In this document: one piece after another, positions 22,696 to 31,029 of the stretch
How positions within the stretch are numbered: the first letter of the stretch is position 1
Layout of the letters: the number at the start of each line of letters is the position of its first letter
Source of the DNA: Myxococcales bacterium
GTDB lineage: Bacteria > Myxococcota > UBA727 > VGSZ01
Length of the DNA stretch: 64,000 nucleotides
Assembly (NCBI GenBank): GCA_023248635.1
Contig: JAHFED010000028.1
Span: 1 to 64,000, forward strand
Direction of reading: 5' to 3'
The notes under the pieces: generated by a model
Seen by the model: the letters and a program-made list of their open reading frames with translations, nothing else
The model's database searches: none
What the model was told of the DNA's origin: nothing
Position numbers and translations under genes: made by a program

Positions 22696-25600
22696 TCAAG
22701 GGGCCGGCAGCTTCGCCATGCGATCGCTGCGCCCCAAGGCTTCCCACACCTGACGGGCCCAACCGACGGCGACGGCGGCGCGCTGCTGTTCTCCGGCGGC
22801 CAGGGCCACGCGGGCCACCCGCTCGGCGAGCAAGCCGATCTCGCCGTCGATGAGACCCTCTTGGTGGGGTCGAGAGAAGGCCGCGAGGTGAGCGTCGGCG
22901 GCGGACCAGTCGCCTTCGAGGGCCCGACCGACGGCCAAGATGCCGTGACACAGGGCCGAGAGCACGCGTTCGCCGGCGTGGTCGACCTCGGGCAGCAGGC
23001 GCTCGGCGCGGGCGACGGCGTCGGCGACGTCGTGGTGCAAGGCGCAGAGCGCGGCGTTGAGCTCCACCACCCGCAGCTTCCCCGATCCCGCCTGGCGCAA
23101 CTGGCGAGCGGCTTCGTCGTAGTGGGCGGCGGCGTCGACGGAGCGATCGCTCACACGCTCTATGTCGCCCAGCGCGTTTCGGCCGAGAGCCGCCAACACC
23201 TTGAGCCCCGCTTTCTTGGCGACCCGCTGCTGCTCGACCAGTTGCTCGCGGGCCAAGCTCAGGTCGCCGCTCCACAATGAAACGTAGGCCGAAGACCACA
23301 AGCACAAGGCGACGGCGTCGTCGTCGTTGCGCTTCTGGGCCCGCTCCAGAGCCTGCGCGAGCGTGCTGCCGGCTTGTTGCAGGTGTCCGCGGTAGTAGTG
23401 GCTGTCGGCCATGCCCAGCAGGGCGTCGTCGACGGCGCCGCCTTTGTCGTTGTTGACGTCGTCGTCGGGCAGGGCTTGAGCCACGGCGAGCAAGCGCTCG
23501 TAGCGGGCCATGGTGTCAGCGAGCTTGCCTTGGCGCAGGGCAGCCAGCGCGAGTGCGCGGAGGGCTTCGACGCGCACTTGCACCGGTGCGTCGTCCTTGA
23601 TGAGTCGGGCCCACATGCCGCTTTCGGCGTAGCGGCCGGCGTCGGCCAAAGCGCGGGCGCGCAAGGCAATGGCCCACAGGCGCCGTGGATCTTCTTCGCC
23701 GATCTCATGCCTATCGAGAGCGCCAAAGGCCTCGTCGATCAAAGAGACCGAGCGCGACGAACCCGCCGTCGACAACGCGCTGGCTGCCGATGCCAGCAGG
23801 AGTGGCAAGGCGGTGTCGAGGTCGCCGGCCTGCAAGAGATGGCGCGCCCGGCGCTCTTGGTGGGCCGCGGTCGTGATCCCCGACGTCGTCGAAGCGGTTT
23901 CTGCTGGGCTCTCGATCGTCACGTTGGGCGAGCCCAGCACCGCGGCGATGAGCTGGTGGTGGGCGGCGAGGCGGCCGCCTTCTTGGGCGAGCCGGGTCAT
24001 GCTCTCGCGCAACATCGCGTGAGCGAAGCGCCAGGTGCCGTGATCGAGCACGACATAGCGCGCGCGCTCGAGAGCATCGGTGACGGCGTCGACGACGGCG
24101 CGGGGCTCGGCGATGCCGGCGGCCGTGCACAGGGCCAACCACTCCGCTTCGTCGCCGTCTTTGCCCAAGACCGCACCGAGCTCGAGGCAGAGGCCCGCCG
24201 CCGGCGGCAGCGACGACAAGAGGTGGTGCAGGCGCTTGGACCACACCGCGTGCACGTCGTCGGGCAAGACCGCCGCCTCACCTCGCCGCAGCGCGAAGCC
24301 GGCGGGGACGAGCTCGAGGGCACCGCGTTGCACGAAGTCACCGACCAATTCGACGGCGAAGCGGGGGTTGCCAGCGGATCGCGTGGCCACCAGGTCGGCG
24401 AGGCGGGGCTCGAGCCCGAGCAATTCCTCGACGAGTCGTCGCTGCTCGACCGCGGGCAGGGGCGGCACCACCAAGGAGACGACCCCCGCACACCCGCACA
24501 AGGCATCGACCGCCGCTGCCGTGGTAGGGCGCTCGGCCAGGGCTTCGTCGCCGACGGCGCACACCACGACCAGACCGTGCCGACCTGGGCCGGCGTCTGC
24601 CGGCGGACGAAAGTAGCCCGCGAAGCGCTCATCAACGATGGAACGCGCAAAGGAGACGACGTCGTCGCCCCACTGAGCGTCGTCGAAGATCAGCACCACG
24701 GGGCGTTCGCGGGACAGGCTGGCCAGAGCCCGTCGCAGCACCGCGTGTCGTTCGCGCGACGGCAGCGGGCTGTTGGGAGCGATGGCGGCGGCGAGGGCCG
24801 CGCGATCGTCGGCTTCGAAGTCGGTGAAGGCCAGGCGCAGCTGCTCGTGTAGGGCGCCGTCGTCGTGGGGGGCGCTGAGATCTGCCAGGCCCACCGCGCG
24901 GGCGTGACGGAGCACGGCGCCGCTCAGTCCGTCGTAGGGGCCGCCTTCGGGGCTGTGTCCGGCGGCCAAGGTCGTGCAGGCCCCGACTTCGGCGCCGCGC
25001 TCGCCAAACCAGGAGCACAAGCGCGAACGACCGATGCCCGCAGGTCCGCGGACGACGACGACGACGTCTTTGCCTCCGGCTGCATTGGTGGGTGCTTGGC
25101 TGTCAGCGCGTTCGCAGCTCGAGGCGGCGCCGTGGGCCTGGATCAGCGCGTGCCACAGTCGATCACGCTCATCGGCGCGGTCGACGACAGGGGGCTGGCG
25201 CAAGCCGTAGAGCCCGAGCCCCGCTCCGAGCAGGCGCGCGGGCGCCAGGTGCAGCAAGGCTTCTTCTGGACGACGCCAGCTTCGCGGCAGCGGCGGGGGC
25301 ACGGCGGGAGCGCGCAGGCGCCGGGCGGAGCCGCTCTCGGCTGAGCGAGGGTCCTCCTGGAAGGGGCCACCGATGCCCGGGTGGGGGTCCTTGACCTGTT
25401 GTTGGCGTTCGACGGCGATGGCGAGCAGCTCGGTCCACGGCGTCTGCGGCGCCCAGGTCCGGGGATCGGTCGCTGGGTCATCGCCGCCGCCGTGGTTGCT
25501 GTCGTCGACGGCAAGGAAGGCGGCGAAGGGGTCGTCGTCGGGGATCACGAGACCGCTTGGGGCTTCTTTGGCCGCTGGGCGTTGTTTCAGCGCGGGACGA

Positions 25601-26817
25601 CCGGTGGGCCCAGTCTCGGGGCCCCGATTGGCCAGCGAGCGCGTCATGCGGGCGACGGCGGTGGGGGCTTCGTCGTCGCGGGGCTTCGCCGAGCGCGGCG
25701 GTGCGGTGGGGGTGATCGTCCCCTGCACGCGCCCTCCGCCAGCGGTCACCTCTTCGACGCCCGGGGGTGGCGCCGGCGTGAAGTCGAGGGAGGGGTGCTC
25801 AGCGCCGGCGCCTTCGATGGCACGAGGAGGTCCGACGGTGTGCGCGGCGGTGTCATCGCCGATGTCGGCGCGGTCGTCGTCGGGGAACATCGGGCGCGGC
25901 TTGAGCGATCGCAGCGCGCCCTCCCAATCCTCTGAGAGCGTGGGATCGTCGCTGTCGCTGGTGAGCTGCATCAGGGCCCAGGCGGCGTCGGCGGCGACGC
26001 GGAAGCGATCGACGGGATCTTTCTCGAGCAGTCGCAGCACCCAGGCCTCGAAGCCCACGGGGAAGCCCTCGTTCTTCGGCGTCAGCGCCGGCACCGGATC
26101 GTGGCAGTGGGCGACGGCGAGGCGCAGGGGATCACCGGAGAAGGGCGCGTGACCGCAGGCGAGTTGGAAGGCGATGCAGCCGAGGGCGTAGAGGTCGGTC
26201 CACGGACCCAACTCGCGCGCCTTGCCGTTGAACTGCTCGGGCGCCATGTAGCGGGGCGTGCCGGAGTGGGCGTCAGATCCGGCGACGTCGTCGAAGCCGG
26301 AGAGGGGTTGGGCGATGCCGAAGTCCGAGAGCTTGAGACCGGGGCGTGGATCTTCGGGCGCGCACAGCAGCACGTTGCCGGGCTTGAGATCGCGGTGCAC
26401 GACGCCACGGGCGTGGGCATGGGCCAGCGCGTCGAGCAGCGAGAGCAGCAACATCCTCGTCGTCTGCCACGGCAGCGGAAAGCGCCGCGGCGACAAGGCC
26501 CCGTGGCTGCACATCTCCATGGCGAACCAGGGACTGCCGGGCACCAAGCGCCCGCCGCTTTTATTGCTGGCCTCTTCAGTGACCTCGCCGCGGTCGTACA
26601 AGACGATGATGCCGGGATGATCGAGGCGGGCGACGGCGTGGATCTCGTTTTTCAGCGCGCGAACGAAGGCCTCTTCTCGCGCTCTCACACCGGTGAGCAC
26701 TTTGACGGCGACGGCGACTTGCTCGGAGGCGTGAACGCCGCGCCACACTTCGGCCATGCCCCCACGCGCGATGGGGCGCTCCAGCGCAAAGGGGCCCAGA
26801 CGAATGACCTCGCGCAC
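22696..26817 (-). CDS. Giant Ser/Thr protein kinase with AAA ATPase and TPR-like region
   Basis: The protein has about 1373 residues with start GTG at 26817; a TTG nine bases upstream is an alternative, and the frame stays open through a repeat region that is unlikely to be translated. The kinase domain (about 8-280) has the Gly loop ARGGMAEVWRG, VAVKVL with the ATP-binding Lys, HRDLKPGNVLL near 142, DFGIA and YMAPEQF, all intact. A Pro/Ala-rich linker follows. A P-loop, GPAGIGRSRLCSWFG, near 590 starts an AAA/NACHT-like ATPase with LIFDDAQWGDD as Walker B. The C-terminal 450 residues are helical repeats of TPR/MalT type. This PknK-like kinase-ATPase-TPR layout is common in Myxococcota signalling. 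The domain order suggests signal integration in the cytoplasm; no membrane helix is seen. Confidence 0.92.
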   Translation of the reverse strand: MREVIRLGPFALERPIARGGMAEVWRGVHASEQVAVAVKVLTGVRAREEAFVRALKNEIHAVARLDHPGIIVLYDRGEVTEEASNKSGGRLVPGSPWFAMEMCSHGALSPRRFPLPWQTTRMLLLSLLDALAHAHARGVVHRDLKPGNVLLCAPEDPRPGLKLSDFGIAQPLSGFDDVAGSDAHSGTPRYMAPEQFNGKARELGPWTDLYALGCIAFQLACGHAPFSGDPLRLAVAHCHDPVPALTPKNEGFPVGFEAWVLRLLEKDPVDRFRVAADAAWALMQLTSDSDDPTLSEDWEGALRSLKPRPMFPDDDRADIGDDTAAHTVGPPRAIEGAGAEHPSLDFTPAPPPGVEEVTAGGGRVQGTITPTAPPRSAKPRDDEAPTAVARMTRSLANRGPETGPTGRPALKQRPAAKEAPSGLVIPDDDPFAAFLAVDDSNHGGGDDPATDPRTWAPQTPWTELLAIAVERQQQVKDPHPGIGGPFQEDPRSAESGSARRLRAPAVPPPLPRSWRRPEEALLHLAPARLLGAGLGLYGLRQPPVVDRADERDRLWHALIQAHGAASSCERADSQAPTNAAGGKDVVVVVRGPAGIGRSRLCSWFGERGAEVGACTTLAAGHSPEGGPYDGLSGAVLRHARAVGLADLSAPHDDGALHEQLRLAFTDFEADDRAALAAAIAPNSPLPSRERHAVLRRALASLSRERPVVLIFDDAQWGDDVVSFARSIVDERFAGYFRPPADAGPGRHGLVVVCAVGDEALAERPTTAAAVDALCGCAGVVSLVVPPLPAVEQRRLVEELLGLEPRLADLVATRSAGNPRFAVELVGDFVQRGALELVPAGFALRRGEAAVLPDDVHAVWSKRLHHLLSSLPPAAGLCLELGAVLGKDGDEAEWLALCTAAGIAEPRAVVDAVTDALERARYVVLDHGTWRFAHAMLRESMTRLAQEGGRLAAHHQLIAAVLGSPNVTIESPAETASTTSGITTAAHQERRARHLLQAGDLDTALPLLLASAASALSTAGSSRSVSLIDEAFGALDRHEIGEEDPRRLWAIALRARALADAGRYAESGMWARLIKDDAPVQVRVEALRALALAALRQGKLADTMARYERLLAVAQALPDDDVNNDKGGAVDDALLGMADSHYYRGHLQQAGSTLAQALERAQKRNDDDAVALCLWSSAYVSLWSGDLSLAREQLVEQQRVAKKAGLKVLAALGRNALGDIERVSDRSVDAAAHYDEAARQLRQAGSGKLRVVELNAALCALHHDVADAVARAERLLPEVDHAGERVLSALCHGILAVGRALEGDWSAADAHLAAFSRPHQEGLIDGEIGLLAERVARVALAAGEQQRAAVAVGWARQVWEALGRSDRMAKLPAP

Positions 26818-26882
26818 GACGAGCAAGCTACATTTTTTTCGCTTTCTGTGCCCTGCCGGCGCCTGTCCTGATGTCTTGAGAT

Positions 26883-26990
26883 CGCGCTTCGCGCGGAGAA
26901 CGCGCTTCGCGCGGAGAACGCGCTTCGCGCGGAGAAGGCCTCCGGCCGGGCCATGGGGGTTCCAGGGCACCCCCCCCTGGAACCCCTGCC
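26883..26990. repeat. 18-bp tandem repeat (family D) and 12-bp stem hairpin
   Basis: Three identical 18-bp units CGCGCTTCGCGCGGAGAA occupy 26883-26936. A hairpin with arms GGGGTTCCAGGG (26956-26967) and CCCTGGAACCCC (26975-26986) follows. Both lie in the 408-bp gap upstream of the kinase gene. The rest of the gap, to 27225, holds no gene I can support. Confidence 0.85.
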
Positions 26991-27225
26991 CTTTGTGTGG
27001 ACGCGTTCCCTCGAGCTGTTGCCGGCGATACGGCAGCGTCGTTGGCGCACGGGAACGAGTGAGTGGGCACCTCGGCGCCGGCAGAGCTCGAGGGCAACGA
27101 GCGCTTCGATGGCCGCGGCGCGCGTTGCGGCTCAAGAGGAGGCGCGTTCAGGAGCGGGGCCTTCCTTAACAGCGGCCTTGCCGAGGCTGAGTGATGACGT
27201 CAAAGCCGTCCGCTGAGGGCAAAAA

Positions 27226-28398
27226 TCAACCCGTGTTGAGCACGCGCATGACGAGGATCGACGGCGGCATCGGCGTGCCCGCCAAGGTGGGATGATCGGG
27301 ACCAGGCCCGAGGCGGGCCAGAATCTGCAGTCGTCGACGGAGCTGGGTGCCGGCGTCTTGCAGGGCGGCGGCGAAGCGTTCGTCGTCGAGGGAGGCCGAG
27401 GCCGAGCGGGCGCAGAAGATGGCGCCTTCGTTGACGAGCTTGAGCGCGCTGGTGGCGATGTCGACGGCGCGCTTTTCGGCTTTCTCGCGGGCCAAGGCCT
27501 CATGAGGCGGATGACAGATGACGACGTCGAAGCTGCTTTGTACTTGCTTGAGCCAGGCGGCGGGCTCCGCGCTGACGACGTCGATCTTGGTGGCCAGTCC
27601 GTTTTGGGCGGCGGCAGCGCGGGCACGCTCGGGCAGAGCGGGTGATTCGTCGACGAGCACCGCTTGTTGGGCGCCGGCGTCGGCCATGTGCAGGCCGAAG
27701 CCTCCCGTGTTGGCGTAGACGTCGAGGACGCGCCCGCGGGCGAAGGGTCGCAGGCGGGTCATGGCGTCGAGCTCGGCAGACAAGCGGCGCACGTCATTGC
27801 TGCTGAGATCGACTTCGAGCTGCAAGCGATCGTGCTGGTAGGGCTGCGTCGACGTCGTCCCCCGCAGGAGGGTCGCTGTGCCACCACGTCGCAAGATCAC
27901 GCGTTCGCTGTGTTGGCGCGCGATGGTGCCCGCCAGCAGCTCATCGAGCCAGGGCAGGAGGCCCGGGGTGTCGACGTCGACGTGCAGTCCGGTGCCGAAG
28001 CGATCGACGAAGAGACCGGGTACGGCGTCGGCCTCGCCGTGGCACAGCCGCACCGCGGGTTGCCCGACGTTGCCGGCCAACAGGGCGCTGCGGCGGTGTT
28101 CGGCGCGCTCGAGACGGGTGATGAGCAAGCCCAGGGGATCGCTGGTGCGTGTCGTCGACCGGAGGCGCGCGCGGATGCCGCTGTCTTGGTCCCACAGCGC
28201 GGTGCCCACCGAGAGTCCGGCGTCGTCTTTGAGATCGCAAAAGGGGCCGCCGTCGCCTTCGTAAGCGACGATGTCGTCGGGGCGCAGCCAGGGCATGCCG
28301 CTGCGGGCTCGTTTGAGCGCGCCACGGGAGGCGACGGCAGCACCGGTGACGGCGGGGCGGGGCAGGCCGCTGACTGCGGGGCTGGGCGGGCGGGTCAT
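27226..28398 (-). CDS. Class I SAM-dependent RNA methyltransferase, RlmI/RlmK-like
   Basis: The protein has 390 residues, the usual size of the COG1092 family of 23S rRNA cytosine methyltransferases. An N-terminal PUA-like part is followed by a mid domain (GEADAVPGLFVDRFG, the family's G-D-x-x-PGLxVDxY block). The Rossmann domain has motif I as GRVLDVYANTGGFGLHMADA. The catalytic-loop position reads CHPPHEALAREKAEK where family members normally have DPP, so the Asp is replaced by His. The substrate is inferred to be rRNA, but the changed loop makes activity less certain. It is divergent from the methyltransferase gene at 28513 with a shared upstream region of about 110 bp. Confidence 0.85.
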   Translation of the reverse strand: MTRPPSPAVSGLPRPAVTGAAVASRGALKRARSGMPWLRPDDIVAYEGDGGPFCDLKDDAGLSVGTALWDQDSGIRARLRSTTRTSDPLGLLITRLERAEHRRSALLAGNVGQPAVRLCHGEADAVPGLFVDRFGTGLHVDVDTPGLLPWLDELLAGTIARQHSERVILRRGGTATLLRGTTSTQPYQHDRLQLEVDLSSNDVRRLSAELDAMTRLRPFARGRVLDVYANTGGFGLHMADAGAQQAVLVDESPALPERARAAAAQNGLATKIDVVSAEPAAWLKQVQSSFDVVICHPPHEALAREKAEKRAVDIATSALKLVNEGAIFCARSASASLDDERFAAALQDAGTQLRRRLQILARLGPGPDHPTLAGTPMPPSILVMRVLNTG

Positions 28399-28512
28399 CG
28401 TCAGACGCTACGGCAAGTCCCGGTGTTTGTGCCGTTGGCGCGTCTCAACTGCTTCCTGCTTGGCAGGCTCGCCGAGCACGCGCGGCGCCGTGCTATTGGC
28501 TCGCGCGTGTGG

Positions 28513-29298
28513 ATGCGTGGCCCCCCCGAGGTCTTTGCCCGCGAGGTGTTGCCTCGGCTGTTGGCGGCTCCGGCGGAGCTGATCCTCGACGCCTTGCCGC
28601 CGCTGCAGCCGCAGACGCGTTTCCTCGAGGTGGGGGCTGGTGGCGCCGTCGTCGCCCGTGCCCTGGTCGAGCGCATCGCGGGCCTCGGACGTCTGGTGGC
28701 CATCGACCACGACAGCGGCCTTGCGCTGGGACTGCCGGCAGGTCCCAAGCGCGGCGCGCGGGCGGTGGCGCAGTTGCGGGCCCTGCCCTTCACCGACGCC
28801 GTCTTTGACACCGCAATCGCCAACTTGGTGCTCGGCAACGCTCACGATGGTCCCCACCTCGCAGAGCTCCGGCGCGTGCTGCGTCCGGGCGGATGGTTGC
28901 TGGCCACCGTCCTGCTCGAGGGGAGCTTCGACGAGCTCTTCGACCTGATCTTCGACGTCTTTGACGCGCGGTTGAGGGCCGTGGCCACAGCCAGCAAGGC
29001 TGCGTTTCCCGACGACGACGCTCTCGGGTTGCGCTTTGCTGGGGCGGGCTTGGCGGTGGCCCAAAGTGGGATCGAAGATCGGCTCCTGTGCCTCGTCGAC
29101 GGCGACGCCCTCTTGCAGGACGCACTCATCGCCGAGGTCTTGTTGCCGGCCTTCTTGGGCCAGCCGGTGCCGGACGAGATGCGCCGGGGCTTGGTGCAGG
29201 CCGCTCGCGCGCGCTTTCCCGGCGGCATGCCCCTGCAGGCGCGCACCGCCATCGTGGCCGCGCGCCGCCCGACGGCCGACGACGCCCAGGCACCCTGA
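28513..29298 (+). CDS. Class I SAM-dependent methyltransferase (Methyltransf_11-like)
   Basis: The protein has 261 residues from ATG at 28513; an in-frame GTG six bases earlier is also possible. Motif I is TRFLEVGAGGAVVARALVE, followed by the acidic residue in LVAIDHDSG, then LPFTDAVFDTAIANLVLGNA and ELRRVLRPGGWLLATVLLEG. This is the full set of the Methyltransf_11/UbiE-like fold. The C-terminal 100 residues are helical and not recognised. The methyl acceptor cannot be told from sequence. The gene is divergent from the RlmI-like gene and convergent with the phasin-like gene; the 115 bp that follow hold nothing recognisable. Confidence 0.85.
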   Translation: MRGPPEVFAREVLPRLLAAPAELILDALPPLQPQTRFLEVGAGGAVVARALVERIAGLGRLVAIDHDSGLALGLPAGPKRGARAVAQLRALPFTDAVFDTAIANLVLGNAHDGPHLAELRRVLRPGGWLLATVLLEGSFDELFDLIFDVFDARLRAVATASKAAFPDDDALGLRFAGAGLAVAQSGIEDRLLCLVDGDALLQDALIAEVLLPAFLGQPVPDEMRRGLVQAARARFPGGMPLQARTAIVAARRPTADDAQAP

Positions 29299-29413
29299 TC
29301 CCAGAGATCAGTTGGATTCGCCGCGTCCTTGCCACGATGCCTGCTCGGTCCAGCCTGACGGGGCTGGGCCTCCGCTGCGCCTTGGGCTCGTGACCTCACC
29401 GGGAGGAACTTGC

Positions 29414-29929
29414 TCAGTCGTCGTCGTCGTCTTTGGTCTTCTTGCGGCGGCCGCGGCGGGGGCGCTCTTCGGTCGCGGGTGCTTGCTCGCCGTCGGCCTC
29501 GGTTTTCACCAACGCAGACTCGTTCTTTTCGACGGCGAGGCCCAAGCCTCCTCCTTCTTTGGGGAGGATCTTGATGCGGGTGTTGATCTCGATGGTGGTG
29601 CCCGTGAGCATGCGGCCGATCATGGCCTCGACCTCGAGGCGCGAGAGAAAAGCGCGGGTCTCTCGGGCGATGACCTCGACGAGCTCTTTCTTGGTCTTGT
29701 CGGCCTGTGAGACGACGTAGCCCATGGCCTCTTTGGGAAGCTTCATCTCAGAGAGCTGGGAGCGCAGGGTCTCTTCGCTCATGAACACCGCGCCAATGCC
29801 GGTGGTGAGGGCGCGTTTGGCGAGATCACCCAGGAGCTTGGCGGTGAAGCCGGGGTGCTTGGCATGCTCGTCGTCGGGGTCGCCTGCTTCGTCGTCGGCG
29901 CCGTAGCCGGTCTTCTTCTCGTCGGTCAT
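29414..29929 (-). CDS. Phasin-like hypothetical protein with charged tails
   Basis: The protein has 171 residues. A short acidic N-terminus is followed by amphipathic helices (about 28-105: KLLGDLAKRALTTGIGAVFM, then VVSQADKTKKELVEVIARET, then FLSRLEVEAMIGRML). It ends in a basic then acidic tail, RPRRGRRKKTKDDDDD. The helical pattern resembles 'polyhydroxyalkanoate synthesis regulator phasin' proteins, but no polymer synthesis genes lie nearby and the resemblance is general. No signal peptide or membrane helix is present. It is divergent from the phosphatase gene at 29952, with only 22 bp between the two start codons, so promoters must overlap the coding ends. Confidence 0.7.
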   Translation of the reverse strand: MTDEKKTGYGADDEAGDPDDEHAKHPGFTAKLLGDLAKRALTTGIGAVFMSEETLRSQLSEMKLPKEAMGYVVSQADKTKKELVEVIARETRAFLSRLEVEAMIGRMLTGTTIEINTRIKILPKEGGGLGLAVEKNESALVKTEADGEQAPATEERPRRGRRKKTKDDDDD

Positions 29930-29951
29930 GGGAATAACCTACCATCGAGCC

Positions 29952-30746
29952 ATGGCTCTTCGCGCTGTCTACTTCGACCTCGATGGCACTCTGCTCGACG
30001 ATGACCAGCGCGTGCCGGCCGCGCTCTTTCCGGCCATCGCGCGGGCGCAGGCGCGGGGCTTGAAGATCGGCATCGCTACCGGGCGGCGGGCGACCACGAC
30101 CTTGCCTTATGCCGAGGCCATCTGTGTCGACGCCCCTTGCGTCCTCTTCAACGGCGCGCGGGTGACGACGGCGGACCTGGTTACGCCCCTCTTCCACACC
30201 ACGCTCCCGCGGGTGTCCTCGCTGCGGGTGATCAAGCGCGTGCTGCAGATGGAGATGTACGTCGGCGCCTACGTCGACGAACGCCTGCTCATCGATCCCC
30301 GCATGCCCGAGCCCCGATCGGCCACTGCGTCGGCGGCGTTGTCGGCGCGCGAGACCGTCGATCTGCTCGGGCTGGAAAAAGCGCCGGTGAAGCTGCTCTT
30401 CATCGACGAGCCCGAGCGCCTGCTCGAGCTGCGCACAGCCCTCGTGAGCGAGCGTTTGATCCCGCCTGGCGCCCACCTGGTGCGCAGCAATCCACGCTTT
30501 CTCGAGCTGCTCCCCGATGGCGTCAACAAGGCCACCGGGCTGTGGCGCTGCGCGGCCCACCTGGGCATCGACGCCAGCGAGATCCTCTGCTTCGGCGACG
30601 ACGAAAACGATCGCGAGATGCTCGAGGTCTGCGGGCTCGGCATCGCCATGTCCCACGCACCCCCCAGCGTGAAAGAGGCCGCTGACCGCGTCATCGCCCG
30701 TGAAGACATCGCCGCCGTGCTCGACGACCTCACGCAGGCGATTTAG
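29952..30746 (+). CDS. Cof-type HAD-IIB phosphatase
   Basis: The protein has 264 residues. HAD motif I is VYFDLDGTLLDDD near residue 7. Motif II is in IGIATGRRATTTLPYA, the motif III Lys is in DGVNKATGLWRCAAHLGI, and motif IV is CFGDDENDREMLEVCG. The long cap between motifs II and III and the GDxxND motif identify the Cof/HAD-IIB group, which dephosphorylates sugar phosphates and other small metabolites. The start ATG at 29952 places motif I at the expected distance. A strong hairpin begins right after the stop codon. Confidence 0.93.
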   Translation: MALRAVYFDLDGTLLDDDQRVPAALFPAIARAQARGLKIGIATGRRATTTLPYAEAICVDAPCVLFNGARVTTADLVTPLFHTTLPRVSSLRVIKRVLQMEMYVGAYVDERLLIDPRMPEPRSATASAALSARETVDLLGLEKAPVKLLFIDEPERLLELRTALVSERLIPPGAHLVRSNPRFLELLPDGVNKATGLWRCAAHLGIDASEILCFGDDENDREMLEVCGLGIAMSHAPPSVKEAADRVIAREDIAAVLDDLTQAI

Positions 30747-30882
30747 CAGGGTGCGGAAAAACTCCGTTTTTCGCACCCTGCTGTACTTCCGGAGGGTCTG
30801 TCCCAGACCCTCCCTCGTCGAGGCGAAGCCTCGACGAGCCTCCCTCCCAAGGACGCGTCTGCCTGAAAACTTCGTTTTTCAG
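30747..30882. repeat. Cluster of four intergenic hairpins
   Basis: Starting one base after the phosphatase stop are four stems: CAGGGTGCG...CGCACCCTG (30747-30780), GGAGGGTCTG/CAGACCCTCC (30791-30813), CTCGTCGAGGC/GCCTCGACGAG (30814-30838) and CTGAAAAC/GTTTTTCAG (30863-30882). The second stem is the same as one in the left half of the palindromic element at 17849-18214. The first could terminate transcription, though it lacks a T-run after the stem. Confidence 0.8.
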
Positions 30883-31029
30883 CAGCCTGCCTAGATCTCT
30901 TGGTGCTGCAACTGGGCACGCAGTTGTCCGATGCTGAGACAACGTCGCGCACATCAGGCCGATATCCGAAGTTCTGTGCCCTCAGGCCAGCGGCCCGAGA
31001 TCTTGGGCGAGCCACATTGGGAGGTCTCC

